Assembly (NCBI RefSeq): GCF_021732705.1
Contig: NZ_JAKFUM010000001.1
Location: 48,126-112,125 of the forward strand
Reading direction: 5' to 3'
Source: Nevskia sp.
Lineage (GTDB): Bacteria; Pseudomonadota; Gammaproteobacteria; Nevskiales; Nevskiaceae
Length of the DNA stretch: 64,000 nucleotides
The notes under the pieces were generated by a model. It saw only the letters and a list, made by a program, of their open reading frames with translations. It made no database searches and was not told where the DNA came from. Position numbers and translations under genes: made by a program. Numbering within the stretch: position 1 is the stretch's first letter; every line of letters starts with the position of its first letter. Below are positions 1 to 8,127 of this stretch, one piece after another.

Positions 1-2
1 TC

Positions 3-2090
3 GACAACCAGATCATCGCCCACGAATTCTTCCACTACGTGTCGAACCGTCTGGTCGGCAATGGCAGTGGCCTGAGCAACACGCAGGGTCGTGGCATGGG
101 CGAGGGCTGGAGCGACTTCGCCGCGCTGCTGCTGACGGTGCGCCCGGAAGATCTCGGCGTGCCGGGCAACGGCAGCTTCGGCGGCATCTACCCGCTGGCC
201 TACTACGCCACGCCGGCGTTCAACGCGGCGTACCAGTACTTCGGCATCCGTCGCCAGCCGTACTCGCGCAATCCGAATGTGTTCTCGCTGACCTTCCAGC
301 ACATCCAGGACGGCACGCCGCTGCCGACCACGGCCCCGTCCGCGTTCGGTCAGGACGGCGCGACCAACTCCGAGGTGCACAACACCGGCGAGGTCTGGGC
401 CAACATGCTGTTCGAGTGCTACACCAACATCCTCGACAGCGGCCGCTACAGCTTCGTCGACGCCCGCCGCGTGATGAGCGACTACCTCATCGCCGGCCTG
501 AAGATGACGCCGAACGCGCCGACCATCCTCGAAGCCCGTGACGGCGTGCTCGCTGCCGCCCTCGCGGCGAATCGCGATGACTTCATGGCCTGCGCCCGCG
601 GCTTCGCCAAGCGTGGCGCCGGTGTCGATGCCGTGGCACCGCCGCGCAATTCCACCGACAACGTCGGCGTCACCGAAAGCGACGTCGCGCTGATCTCGAC
701 CCTGACACTGACCGCCGCACAGATGTCGGTCGATGCCACGACCGACTGCGATGCCGACGGCGTGCTCGACGGCGGCGAAAGCGCGACGCTGCGTCTGACC
801 ATCCGCAATGACGGCACCTATCAGGATCGCGGCCCGATCCTGGCGCGCGTGACCTCGAGCCTTCCGGGCGTGACATTCGCGAACGATGGAGCAATCAGCT
901 TCCCGGCAACGGCGGTCGGCGACAGCAACACGGCGACCATCGGCGTCAGTCTGGCGGCCGGTGCGCCGACCGGTGCCGAGCTGCCGATCGCGCTCGTGTT
1001 CGATCCGGTGTCCGACGGCGATGCCGCGGTCCGCCAGCCGCCGATGCAGGCGACCTCGCTGTTCGTCAACTTCGACCTGTCGCGCAACCAGCGCACCATC
1101 GACGACCTCGAGCAGGCCGGTGCCTCCGGCTTCGACTGGACCCAGACCGGTTCGGGCGGCAGCTATCGCTTCGGCAGCCTGTCGGCAGCACCGACCAGCG
1201 GCCGCGTCTGGCAGGGCAATGATCCGGCGACGATCAGCGACTTCTCGCTGGTCACGCCGCTGTTCACGGTTCCGGCCGGCGGCTCGGTGCAGTGGAGCTT
1301 CGACCACTACTACGCGTTCGAACCGTCGACGACGACCGGCCTGCTGCCGAGCCAGCGCGTGACCCGCGGCAACGACGGCGGCGTGCTCGAAGTGTCGGTC
1401 GATGGCGGCGGCTACGTCGATGCGCTCACCTTCGGCGGCCAGATCACGCAGGGCGGCGGCTACAACGGCCAGTTGCTGGCGCTGGATCCGGCCGGCAGCC
1501 GTCGCGGCTTCGTCGGCACCAACAACGCGCTGGAAACCGTGATCGTCGATTTCGGCACGCGCCTCGCGGGCCGCAGCGTCCGGCTGCGCTTCCGCACGGC
1601 GACCAATGCCAGCGTCGGCGGTGCCGGCTGGGCGATCGACCGCATCTCGATCACCGGCGCTTCGGCACCGGTGTTCAGCACGGTGGTCGCCGAAAACGGC
1701 GTCTGCGTCGGTGGCGGAACCACGACCGGCGGCACCACCGGCGGCACGACCACCGGCGGGACCACCGGAGGCGGCACGACCACGGGCGGAACCACGACGG
1801 GCGGCACGACGACCGGCGGGACCACCACGGGTGGCAGCGGCGGCGGCGGTTCGACGGGTGGCACGACGGGTGGCACGACCGGCGGCGGCAGCACCGGCAG
1901 CTCGACGGGTGGTTCGACGGGTGGTTCGACCGGGGGCTCGACCGGCAGCACGACCGGCGGTGCCACGACCGGAACCACCGGCGTGCCGATTGGCGGCGGC
2001 GGTGGTGGTGGTTCGGCCGGCTTCGGCCTGCTGCTGCTGGCCTTCGCGGGCATGGCGCGGCGCGTGCGCCGGTCGACGCGCGCGGCCTGA
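3..2090 (+). CDS. Secreted M36 (fungalysin-type) zinc metalloprotease, 3' part, GlyGly-CTERM anchored
   Basis: The gene is cut by the left edge; the open frame already runs at base 3, before any start codon. The first visible residues hold the zinc motif HEFFH, followed by GEGWSDF, whose glutamate is the expected third zinc ligand of the M36 family. After the catalytic part comes an Ig-like region with an Asp-rich stretch (DCDADGVLDGGES), then a beta-rich domain, then a long Gly/Thr/Ser linker. The C-terminus is a run of glycines, a hydrophobic helix (GFGLLLLAFAG) and arginines. This tripartite tail is the GlyGly-CTERM signal, which in other proteobacteria is processed by rhombosortase after type II secretion. 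Role: an extracellular or surface protease, probably for nutrient acquisition. The missing N-terminus should carry the signal peptide and FTP propeptide. Confidence 0.88.
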   Translation, partial: DNQIIAHEFFHYVSNRLVGNGSGLSNTQGRGMGEGWSDFAALLLTVRPEDLGVPGNGSFGGIYPLAYYATPAFNAAYQYFGIRRQPYSRNPNVFSLTFQHIQDGTPLPTTAPSAFGQDGATNSEVHNTGEVWANMLFECYTNILDSGRYSFVDARRVMSDYLIAGLKMTPNAPTILEARDGVLAAALAANRDDFMACARGFAKRGAGVDAVAPPRNSTDNVGVTESDVALISTLTLTAAQMSVDATTDCDADGVLDGGESATLRLTIRNDGTYQDRGPILARVTSSLPGVTFANDGAISFPATAVGDSNTATIGVSLAAGAPTGAELPIALVFDPVSDGDAAVRQPPMQATSLFVNFDLSRNQRTIDDLEQAGASGFDWTQTGSGGSYRFGSLSAAPTSGRVWQGNDPATISDFSLVTPLFTVPAGGSVQWSFDHYYAFEPSTTTGLLPSQRVTRGNDGGVLEVSVDGGGYVDALTFGGQITQGGGYNGQLLALDPAGSRRGFVGTNNALETVIVDFGTRLAGRSVRLRFRTATNASVGGAGWAIDRISITGASAPVFSTVVAENGVCVGGGTTTGGTTGGTTTGGTTGGGTTTGGTTTGGTTTGGTTTGGSGGGGSTGGTTGGTTGGGSTGSSTGGSTGGSTGGSTGSTTGGATTGTTGVPIGGGGGGGSAGFGLLLLAFAGMARRVRRSTRAA
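1714..1992 (+). repeat. Low-complexity GGT/ACC-rich coding repeat (Gly-Thr-Ser linker)
   Basis: In-frame irregular repeats of the type GGTTTGG, then GGSTGGS, encode the spacer between the protease body and its C-terminal sorting helix. Slippage could easily change its length between strains. It is not CRISPR: units are short, irregular and have no spacers. Confidence 0.8.
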
Positions 2091-2128
2091 CGCGCGCGGA
2101 GGCACGCACGGCGGCAGCGCCTGACCAA

Positions 2129-2156
2129 CCCCTCGCCTTCGGGCGAGGGGTTTTTT
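2129..2156 (+). terminator. Rho-independent terminator after the M36 protease
   Basis: A perfect 9-bp stem cccctcgcc/ggcgagggg with loop ttcg is followed by six T residues. It sits 38 bases after the protease stop codon. Confidence 0.9.
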
Positions 2157-2233
2157 CTTGGCGGAAGGGGTGAGCCGAGTGATCGACTGCGCGATGACGC
2201 GTCCGCCGGCACGAGCGGCGCCGGCGCGACGCG

Positions 2234-3373
2234 TCAGGCCTTGTGCGCCTGCGCGAGGTATTCCTGCGACTGCATTTCCTGCAGTCGGGACTGGGTGCGG
2301 GCGAATTCGAACTTGAGCCGGCTGCCGACGTACAGCTCGGATGGCGGCACCGCGGCCCCGATCAGCAGCTTGACGCCGCGGTCGTAGAACTCGTCGACCA
2401 GGGTCATGAAGCGGCGCGCGGCATCGTCGCGATCCGAGGCCATCTGCGGGACGTTGCTCAACACCACGGTGTGATTCTGACGGCCGAGCTCGATGTAGTC
2501 GGCGGCCGAACGCGGGCCTTCACAGAGCTCGGCGAACTCGAACCAGACCGCGCCTTCCGCGGCCTTGCGCGCACTCAGCACCCGGTCGTTCAGGCGAACC
2601 TCGGCCGGGCTGCGGCTGCCGAACGGCGCCAGCGCGTCGAAATGCTTCATCAGTCGCGCGTCGGCCGCGGCATCGCTCGGGTGCAGGTACAGCTCGGCAT
2701 CCTGCAGGGTCCGCAGGCGGTAGTCGGTGCCGCCGTCGACATTGATGACGGTGACATTCTTCTTCAGCACTTCGATCGCCGGCAGGAAGTTCTGGCGCTG
2801 CAGGCCGTCCTTGTACAGCCCGTCGGGCGGCACGTTGCTGGTGGCGACGAGGGTGACATTGCGCTTGAACAGCGCTTCGAACAGGCGGCCGAGGATCATC
2901 GCGTCGGCGATGTCGGCAACGAAGAACTCGTCGAAGCACAGCACGCGGGTCTGCTCGGCGATCTCCTCGGCCACCTTCAGCAGCGGGTCCGATTCGTCCG
3001 GAAAGCGGTTGCGGCGCGCGTGCACGTCGAGCATGAAGCGATGGAAGTGCGTACGGCGCTTGCGCGTGAACGGCAGCGCATCGAAGAACGCGTCCATCAG
3101 GTAGGTCTTGCCGCGACCGACGCCACCCCACAGGTACAGGCCCGGCACGCGGGTCCAGGTCAGGCGGCTGGAGCCGAAGCGCCGGCGCGGCGGATTCTCG
3201 ATCAGCTCGTCATAGACCCGCTGCAGCGCGTCGACGGCATGCGCCTGCGCCGGGTCCGAGACGAATCCGGGGCGCAGCAGATCGGCCGCGTAGCGCTGGC
3301 GCGGCGGCGGCGCCAGCTCCACCGGAGCGGGTGGCAGGCTCATGCGCGGATGATCGTCCTGAGGGCGGGCCAT
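2234..3373 (-). CDS. zapE: Cell division protein ZapE (AFG1-family P-loop ATPase)
   Basis: A 379-residue AFG1/ZapE ATPase. Walker A is GGVGRGKT (residues 83-90) and Walker B is LCFDEF (145-150). TSNVPPDGLYKDGLQR downstream is typical of the family. E. coli ZapE acts on FtsZ rings at the inner membrane during constriction. The start is ATG at 3373; a second in-frame ATG ten codons later (MSLPPAP) is equally plausible because the first residues are not conserved. The gene lies 4 bases downstream of the acyltransferase stop on the same strand, so the two are very likely co-transcribed. Length is close to that of family members. Confidence 0.93.
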   Translation of the reverse strand: MARPQDDHPRMSLPPAPVELAPPPRQRYAADLLRPGFVSDPAQAHAVDALQRVYDELIENPPRRRFGSSRLTWTRVPGLYLWGGVGRGKTYLMDAFFDALPFTRKRRTHFHRFMLDVHARRNRFPDESDPLLKVAEEIAEQTRVLCFDEFFVADIADAMILGRLFEALFKRNVTLVATSNVPPDGLYKDGLQRQNFLPAIEVLKKNVTVINVDGGTDYRLRTLQDAELYLHPSDAAADARLMKHFDALAPFGSRSPAEVRLNDRVLSARKAAEGAVWFEFAELCEGPRSAADYIELGRQNHTVVLSNVPQMASDRDDAARRFMTLVDEFYDRGVKLLIGAAVPPSELYVGSRLKFEFARTQSRLQEMQSQEYLAQAHKA

Positions 3374-3377
3374 GGCG

Positions 3378-4130
3378 TCATGCGCGCTCGTGGATCGCCG
3401 GCGGCACGGACGTGCCGTCGCCCTCGCCGCAGTGCGCGAGGATCACCGCGCGGCTGACCGCGCTGAGGGTGTCCGCCGCGGCGCGGCTTTCGTCGCTGGC
3501 GCGCAGCGGCTCGAAGAATCGGATCACGACCGGCGACCAGGTGAACAGCCTCCGACCTTCACCGAGCAGGCGGCGGGTGCCGGTCAGCACGGCCGGCACC
3601 ACCGGCACCCCGGCGCGTGCGGCGATCAGGAACGCGCCGGACTGGAACGGCAGCAGCAGCGGTGCGGCACGGAAGGTGCCCTCGGGAAAGATCGCGAACG
3701 ACTCGCCGGCCTTGATCCGGTCGATCAGTTCCTTGGTCGCCTTCGCGGCCTCGCGGGTCGATCCGCGGTTGACGAAGCAGACACCCATCCGCCGCAGCAC
3801 TAGCCCGATGTACGGCCACTCGCCGGCGCCATGCTGGACCAGGAAGGTGAAGCGCGCGGGCAGGGCGGCGGTCAGCAGAATGCCGTCGAGATAGCTCGCG
3901 TGGTTGCAGATGACGACCACCGGTTCGGCCGGCAACTGCTCGCGGCCGCGCACGCGGAACGGGATGGCACTCAGCAGCAGCCAGGCACGTACGGCCGTGC
4001 GGCCGATCGCGCGACGCATCGGCAGCGTCGGGGCAACGATCAGCAGCGGACAGAACAGCATCAGTACGACGACGACGAAAATGGCCGCCGCATAGGCACC
4101 GTGCAACTTGCGGAGGAGGGTCGTGAGCAT
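3378..4130 (-). CDS. 1-acyl-sn-glycerol-3-phosphate acyltransferase (PlsC-like)
   Basis: A 250-residue LPLAT-family enzyme that would add an acyl chain to lysophosphatidic acid or a related lysolipid at the inner membrane. One hydrophobic segment spans about residues 12-34. The catalytic block NHASYLD (76-82) supplies the HxxxxD pair, and FPEGTF (148-153) is the substrate-binding block. The open frame runs much further upstream through antisense of xerD, but similarity begins at this ATG (MLTTLLRKLHG). It is divergent from xerD with only 36 bases between starts, and 4 bases upstream of zapE. It may be a secondary PlsC paralogue. Confidence 0.88.
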   Translation of the reverse strand: MLTTLLRKLHGAYAAAIFVVVVLMLFCPLLIVAPTLPMRRAIGRTAVRAWLLLSAIPFRVRGREQLPAEPVVVICNHASYLDGILLTAALPARFTFLVQHGAGEWPYIGLVLRRMGVCFVNRGSTREAAKATKELIDRIKAGESFAIFPEGTFRAAPLLLPFQSGAFLIAARAGVPVVPAVLTGTRRLLGEGRRLFTWSPVVIRFFEPLRASDESRAAADTLSAVSRAVILAHCGEGDGTSVPPAIHERA

Positions 4131-4154
4131 GCGTGGATTCGGTCGCGAGCCGCC

Positions 4155-4161
4155 TATTATA
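4155..4161. promoter_or_regulatory. Shared -10 element between plsC-like gene and xerD
   Basis: The sequence tattata reads as TATTAT on the plus strand (6 bases before the xerD ATG) and as a perfect TATAAT on the minus strand, upstream of the acyltransferase start. No good -35 is seen for either direction. If used for xerD, the mRNA would start at or next to the ATG, giving a leaderless transcript. Confidence 0.4.
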
Positions 4162-4166
4162 GGGGG

Positions 4167-5147
4167 ATGGTCACGTCGCCCCTGTCTCCGCCGCCTGCAT
4201 CCCTGAAGACGGCGCTGCATCGCGACGACGCGGCCGGCATCGAGCGCTTCTGTGATCAGTTGTGGCTGGAGCAGGGGCTGTCGAAGAACACGCTTGCCTC
4301 GTACCGCTCCGATCTGAGCCTGCTGGCGCGCTGGCTGCGGACTGCCGGCGCGGCACTCGACAGCGCCGGCAGCGGCGATCTGAAGGCCTACCTCGCGCAT
4401 CGCTACCAGCAGGCGCAGGTCCGCAGCGGCGACATCGAGCCCGGCAAGCGCTTCGGCGCGACTTCGCAGGCGCGCTTCATCACCGTCTGCCGGCGCTATT
4501 ACGGCTGGCTGCTGCGCGACCGCATCCGCAGCGACGATCCGAGCAGCCATCTGGAGATGCCGCGCCTCGGCCGGCGCCTGCCGAAGACACTCGGCGGCGG
4601 CGATGTCGACAAGCTGCTGGCGGCACCGGATGCCGGGCAGACGCTGGGCCTGCGCGATCGGGCCATGCTGGAGCTGCTGTATGCGTCCGGCCTGCGCGTC
4701 AGCGAGCTGATCCGGCTGCGGCGCGACGAGATCAACCTCGAACACGGTGTGGTGCGTCTGATCGGCAAGGGCAACAAGGAACGTCTGGTGCCCACCGGCG
4801 AACTTGCGCTGGATGCGGTGCGTGACTGGCTGCGCCACGGCCGTCCGATGCTGGCGACGGCCGATTCCGCCGACTGGGTCTTTCCGACGGCGCAGGGCGG
4901 CCCGATGACGCGGCAGAACTTCTGGATGCTGATCAAGCGCTATGCGTTGCAGGCCGGCATTTCCGCGCCGCTGTCGCCGCACACCTTGCGCCATGCGTTC
5001 GCGACCCACCTGCTGGAAAACGGTGCCGACCTGCGCGTGGTGCAGACGCTGCTCGGGCACTCCGACCTGTCGACGACGCAGATCTACACCCACGTCGCCA
5101 AGGCGCGGCTGAAGGCGCTGCACGCCACCCATCATCCAAGGGGGTGA
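4167..5147 (+). CDS. xerD: Site-specific tyrosine recombinase XerD
   Basis: A 326-residue tyrosine recombinase, slightly longer than typical XerD (about 300) because of an N-terminal extension. The N-terminal core-binding domain contains LSKNTLASYRSDL. Catalytic residues are in order: Arg177 (SGLRVSEL), Lys201 (GKGNKERL), His272 and Arg275 (HTLRHAFATHLL), His298 (LGHSDLSTTQ) and Tyr307 (IYTHV). With XerC it resolves chromosome dimers at dif with FtsK; no dif site was recognised here. XerD rather than XerC is favoured by overall resemblance; XerC remains possible. The open frame extends upstream, but the acyltransferase occupies that DNA, so ATG 4167 is chosen. Confidence 0.87.
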   Translation: MVTSPLSPPPASLKTALHRDDAAGIERFCDQLWLEQGLSKNTLASYRSDLSLLARWLRTAGAALDSAGSGDLKAYLAHRYQQAQVRSGDIEPGKRFGATSQARFITVCRRYYGWLLRDRIRSDDPSSHLEMPRLGRRLPKTLGGGDVDKLLAAPDAGQTLGLRDRAMLELLYASGLRVSELIRLRRDEINLEHGVVRLIGKGNKERLVPTGELALDAVRDWLRHGRPMLATADSADWVFPTAQGGPMTRQNFWMLIKRYALQAGISAPLSPHTLRHAFATHLLENGADLRVVQTLLGHSDLSTTQIYTHVAKARLKALHATHHPRG

Positions 5148-5176
5148 GGAGAATGCGAGCACGGCTCGCATTCTCC
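5148..5176 (+). terminator. Perfect 13-bp hairpin at the xerD stop (terminator-like, no T tract)
   Basis: ggagaatgcgagc (5148-5160) and its exact complement (5164-5176) flank a 3-base loop, starting one base after the xerD TGA. No U run follows. It may stabilise the 3' end, act as a weak terminator for both convergent genes, or be a binding site. Confidence 0.45.
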
Positions 5177-5296
5177 GAACGCCCGGCCACGGATGGCCGG
5201 GCCGGTGTCAGCGCAACATCGGTGCCATGTCGACAGGGATGGCGCGGACCGCTGCGTCGAGCAGCACCTCGCGCGGCACGACCGCAACACGCGGGT

Positions 5297-5659
5297 TCAG
5301 GGACGCCAGACCTGCTCCGACTGCGGGTCGTAGACGGCGAGCCCGAGCGCCAACGCAGTGTCGCGGATGAACGGCACGGCGGTCGCGACCTTGGCCGGCA
5401 CCACGGTCAGGATCGCCACGTCGTGCATCAGGTTGTCGAGCAGCGGGCCGTCGGCCCAGATGCTGTTCTCGAGCTGGTCTTCGCGCAGCGTGCTGATGCA
5501 CGGATGGCGCGTGGTCAGCTGGTCGACGAGCTTCAGCAGCAGCGGATGCGGCGGCTGGCCATGCTGCTCGAATGCTTCGGAGCGGGCGTCGAAATCGCCC
5601 CAGACATCGGCATCGTCGGCCGGTACCGGCAGCACACTGATCATCAGCAGATGGCTCAT
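5297..5659 (-). CDS. Uncharacterised 120-residue protein encoded after cysH
   Basis: A small soluble acidic protein with no signal peptide or membrane segment, beginning MSHLLMISVLPVPADDADVW and ending DPQSEQVWRP. ATG 5659 is chosen because upstream sequence in this frame is antisense to the cysH end. It starts 31 bases after the cysH stop on the same strand, so it is probably the second gene of a cysH operon. Features: a Trp/Asp-rich N-terminus, HPCISTL in the centre and a hydrophobic PFIRDTALALGLAVYD near the end. I do not recognise the family and assign no function. Downstream bases 5208-5296 show coding character in another frame, which might mean the true C-terminus is longer. Confidence 0.65.
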   Translation of the reverse strand: MSHLLMISVLPVPADDADVWGDFDARSEAFEQHGQPPHPLLLKLVDQLTTRHPCISTLREDQLENSIWADGPLLDNLMHDVAILTVVPAKVATAVPFIRDTALALGLAVYDPQSEQVWRP

Positions 5660-5690
5660 CGTGCGTGTCGCCGGCGGCCGTCGGGAGAGC

Positions 5691-6434
5691 TCAGAGATGC
5701 AGGCCGCATTCGGTCTTCGGCTTGCCCAGCCAGCGCCCGCTGCGGCCTTCACCGGCGACCGTGCAGTGGGTGCAGCCGATCGACGAATAGCCGCGCGCCA
5801 CCATCGGGTGGAACGGCAGCTGGTGCTCGGCGATGTAGGCATCGCGCTCGGCGCGGGTGACGTCGATCATCGGATTGAACTTCAGCACGCCGCGGCGCAG
5901 CTCGAACACCGGCAGGCCGGCGCGGTGGTCGGTCTGCCAGTGCATCAGGCTTGACATCCACACCTTGTAGTTCGGCTTGATCGCCTCAAGCGGCTCGACC
6001 TTGTTGATCGAGCAGCAGAAATCCGGGTCCTTCTCGTAGGTCTTGTCGTCGATCGTGAACTGGTGCTTCCAGTCCTCGGCGCGCACGTCCTCGACCGTCA
6101 GCTTGAACAGGTCGATCAGGTACTGGCGGTACTGCACCGTTTCCGGGAAGTGGTAGCCGGTGTCGATGAAGTGGATGGTCTGGTCCGGCTTGATCGTCGA
6201 GACGATGTGCAGGAAGTACGCGGAGGTTGCCGCGAACGACGAGGTCACCAATACCTGCGAAGGTGCGAAATCCTCGTAAAGCTGCTTGAGACGCGCCTCG
6301 AAGTTCAGCGGCAAGTAGCGGGCATTCAAAGCCTCGACGTCGGCTTCGGACGGGCCTGTACCGAGCGGGGCAGTCACCGGAGCATCAGGAGCGGCGGTGA
6401 CAGGTGCTGGCGTCGCGTCATACACGGTATTCAT
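5691..6434 (-). CDS. cysH: Assimilatory (phospho)adenylyl-sulfate reductase, Fe-S type
   Basis: A 247-residue CysH. It reduces APS or PAPS to sulfite in cysteine biosynthesis using thioredoxin or glutathione. Cys140-Cys141 (DFCCSINK) and Cys221/Cys224 (GCTHC) match the four [4Fe-4S] ligands found in APS-reducing enzymes and absent from the E. coli PAPS type; Cys243 (ECGLH) is the catalytic cysteine. The N-terminal PP-loop is VTSSFAATSAY. Oddities: the usual Arg in CCxxRK is Asn, and the segment after it (VWMSSLMHWQTDHRAG) departs from the usual RRDQS motif. The first 30 residues are Ala/Pro-rich and probably disordered. APS preference is inferred from the cysteines only. Confidence 0.86.
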   Translation of the reverse strand: MNTVYDATPAPVTAAPDAPVTAPLGTGPSEADVEALNARYLPLNFEARLKQLYEDFAPSQVLVTSSFAATSAYFLHIVSTIKPDQTIHFIDTGYHFPETVQYRQYLIDLFKLTVEDVRAEDWKHQFTIDDKTYEKDPDFCCSINKVEPLEAIKPNYKVWMSSLMHWQTDHRAGLPVFELRRGVLKFNPMIDVTRAERDAYIAEHQLPFHPMVARGYSSIGCTHCTVAGEGRSGRWLGKPKTECGLHL

Positions 6435-6496
6435 CCTTCTTGGGGCTACCCCTTTGACTGGACGCGAATTCTAGGGACGCCCCACTGGCGCAACAA

Positions 6497-6516
6497 TCGA
6501 TAGCAGGTCCTATCGA
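6497..6516 (-). promoter_or_regulatory. Inverted repeat upstream of cysH (possible operator)
   Basis: A perfect 7-bp inverted repeat tcgatag-N6-ctatcga lies 63-82 bases before the cysH start in an AT-rich stretch. It could bind a regulator of sulfur assimilation; the protein is unknown. Confidence 0.35.
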
Positions 6517-6589
6517 GGAATTGTAATAACGATATACCCGAATCTTTGTTGCCAAATGCAACGCTTGCGGAGTGTTTCAGGATTGTCAG

Positions 6590-6621
6590 GTGCCGACGCG
6601 CGGCTGCCCGCGCGTCGGCAC
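6590..6621 (-). terminator. 14-bp perfect hairpin after the glutathione peroxidase gene
   Basis: gtgccgacgcgcgg and its exact complement enclose a 4-base loop, 10 bases past the peroxidase stop on the minus strand. There is no clear T run after it, so it is terminator-like at best; it also separates the gene from the cysH promoter region. Confidence 0.45.
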
Positions 6622-6631
6622 TCGGCGTGCT

Positions 6632-7237
6632 TCAGCGAGAGGCGGTCGCCGACGGCGTTGCCGCCGCGGCCGAGCCCGGCTTCGCCAGTTCGGTCTTGAT
6701 CGCATCGACCAGCTTGTCGCTGGTCGGCGTCACGCTGCTCGGGTAGTGCGCGAGGATCTTGCCGTCGCGGCCGATCAAATACTTGTTGAAGTTCCATTCC
6801 GGCGCCTTCTTGGTGGCCGCCTTCAGGTCCTTGTAGAACGGATTGGCATCGGCCCCATCAACCCGGGTCTTGCTGAACATCGGGAAGGTCACGCCGTAGT
6901 TCGCGGTGCAGAACTTGGCGATGCTTTCGTCGTCCGGCTTTTCCTGGTTGAACTGATCGCTCGGGAAGCCGAGCACGACCAGACCCTGATCCTTGTAGGT
7001 CTTGTACAGCTTCTCGATGCCTTCGAACTGCGGCGTGTAGCCACAGTGGCTGGCGGTGTTGACCACGAGGATGACCTTGCCGCCATAGGTCTTGCACAGG
7101 TTCTCGGTGCCGCCGAGCAGACGCTTCTCGTCGTGGTTCAGCGGGCTGGTGGCGCAGTCCAGCGCCGAGGCAGGCGTCGACAGCGCGGCGCCCAGCAGGG
7201 CCGAGGCGAACAGCAGGGTACGAGTGGCGTGGCGCAT
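6632..7237 (-). CDS. Periplasmic glutathione peroxidase family protein
   Basis: A 201-residue thiol peroxidase with an N-terminal signal peptide (residues 1-25, cleaved near ASA-LDC). The peroxidatic cysteine is Cys65 in VVNTASHCGYTPQF; Gln95 lies in FPSDQFNQE and Trp148-Asn149 in EWNFNKYL, completing the catalytic tetrad. The family motif is usually FPCNQF, so the second cysteine and Asn are replaced by Ser and Asp. It should reduce hydrogen or lipid peroxides, probably with thioredoxin-like donors. The tail is Ala/Ser-rich. ATG 7237 is selected because it begins the signal peptide; the open frame itself extends much further. It is divergent from the RDD gene. Confidence 0.88.
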   Translation of the reverse strand: MRHATRTLLFASALLGAALSTPASALDCATSPLNHDEKRLLGGTENLCKTYGGKVILVVNTASHCGYTPQFEGIEKLYKTYKDQGLVVLGFPSDQFNQEKPDDESIAKFCTANYGVTFPMFSKTRVDGADANPFYKDLKAATKKAPEWNFNKYLIGRDGKILAHYPSSVTPTSDKLVDAIKTELAKPGSAAAATPSATASR

Positions 7238-7429
7238 GACGAGAGTCTCCAGAGCTTGAACGAATACAATGCCGCGACGGGTGTGAGGTGGCCGGAATCG
7301 GTCCCGACGGCGCGGCGCACGTCCCGGTGGTCCGGGCGGCGAATGCCAACATCCTAGTCGCTCTTTCGCCGTCGCGGCTATTGCCATCGCGCGGATCGAC
7401 GCCCTTTTCCTGAATCTCCACGAGTCCGC

Positions 7430-8074
7430 ATGTCCGATTCCCTGTCGCAGCTCATTGTTCCCGCGCCGATCTGGCGTCGTTTCGCGGCATCGATCTACGA
7501 CGGCCTGCTGCTGCTGGGCCTGTGGATGGTGACGCTGCTGCTGAGCCTGCCTCTGAACCGTCTGCTGGCACAGCCGCCGGGCGGGCCGCTGTCGCGGGCG
7601 CTGCTGTTCGTCGTCGGCCTCGGCTTCTTTGCCTGGTTCTGGACGCGTGGCGGGCAGACGCTGGGCATGCGGGCGTGGCGGCTGCAGGTGCGGCGTGAGC
7701 TGGGCGGTTCGTTGCGCCTGCCGATTGCCGCCGTGCGCTACACCGCGATGCTGATCTTCTGGGGCCTGGTGCTGACCCCGATTGCCGCGCGCCTGATCGG
7801 CCGGTCGGCATCGTTGTCCGAGCGCCTGCCGCATGCCGGCGCTGCGGCGACCGTCGCCGGCATCGTCGTGGTGCTGTCATTGATCGCGGCCCGGCTCGAC
7901 GGCCGTCGACGACTGCCGCATGACTGGATCGCCGGCAGCGAAGTGGTGCATCTGCCGATGAATCCGTTTCCGGCGGAAAAGCCGGTTCGCGTGGCCAATC
8001 GCGAGCGCGTTTCCGATCAACCTGGCGATGCGCCCGAACCGGAATCACGGCGCCGCGGCAAGCGCCGGAAGTGA
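7430..8074 (+). CDS. RDD family integral membrane protein
   Basis: A 214-residue membrane protein with the RDD arrangement: WRRFAASIYDGLLLLGLW at residues 15-32 (the Arg/Asp pair), a second helix around 60-75 ending in GGQTLGMRAWRLQV, a third at about 105-125 and a fourth near 145-160 followed by LPHDWIAGSEVV. The C-terminal 40 residues are charged and Arg-rich. RDD proteins are inner-membrane proteins of mostly unknown function; some have been linked to Na+/H+ transport. It is a single gene divergent from the peroxidase. Confidence 0.85.
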   Translation: MSDSLSQLIVPAPIWRRFAASIYDGLLLLGLWMVTLLLSLPLNRLLAQPPGGPLSRALLFVVGLGFFAWFWTRGGQTLGMRAWRLQVRRELGGSLRLPIAAVRYTAMLIFWGLVLTPIAARLIGRSASLSERLPHAGAAATVAGIVVVLSLIAARLDGRRRLPHDWIAGSEVVHLPMNPFPAEKPVRVANRERVSDQPGDAPEPESRRRGKRRK

Positions 8075-8127
8075 TCGTGGCGCCCGGCACGTCGTGCCGA
8101 CGGTGCCTTGTTTCGGCCATCGCCAAT

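Noticed and set aside
1714..1992. Repetitive GGT/ACC tract as a CRISPR or tandem-repeat locus
   Set aside because: Units are 6-12 bases, irregular and in frame with the protease; there are no spacers.
4167..5147. XerD as a phage or integron integrase
   Set aside because: Full XerC/D-type motifs, GC content like its neighbours and no phage or cassette genes around it.
3378..5171. 597-codon minus-strand frame as one long acyltransferase
   Set aside because: The upstream 347 codons are antisense to xerD; the enzyme starts at 4130 with its own membrane segment.
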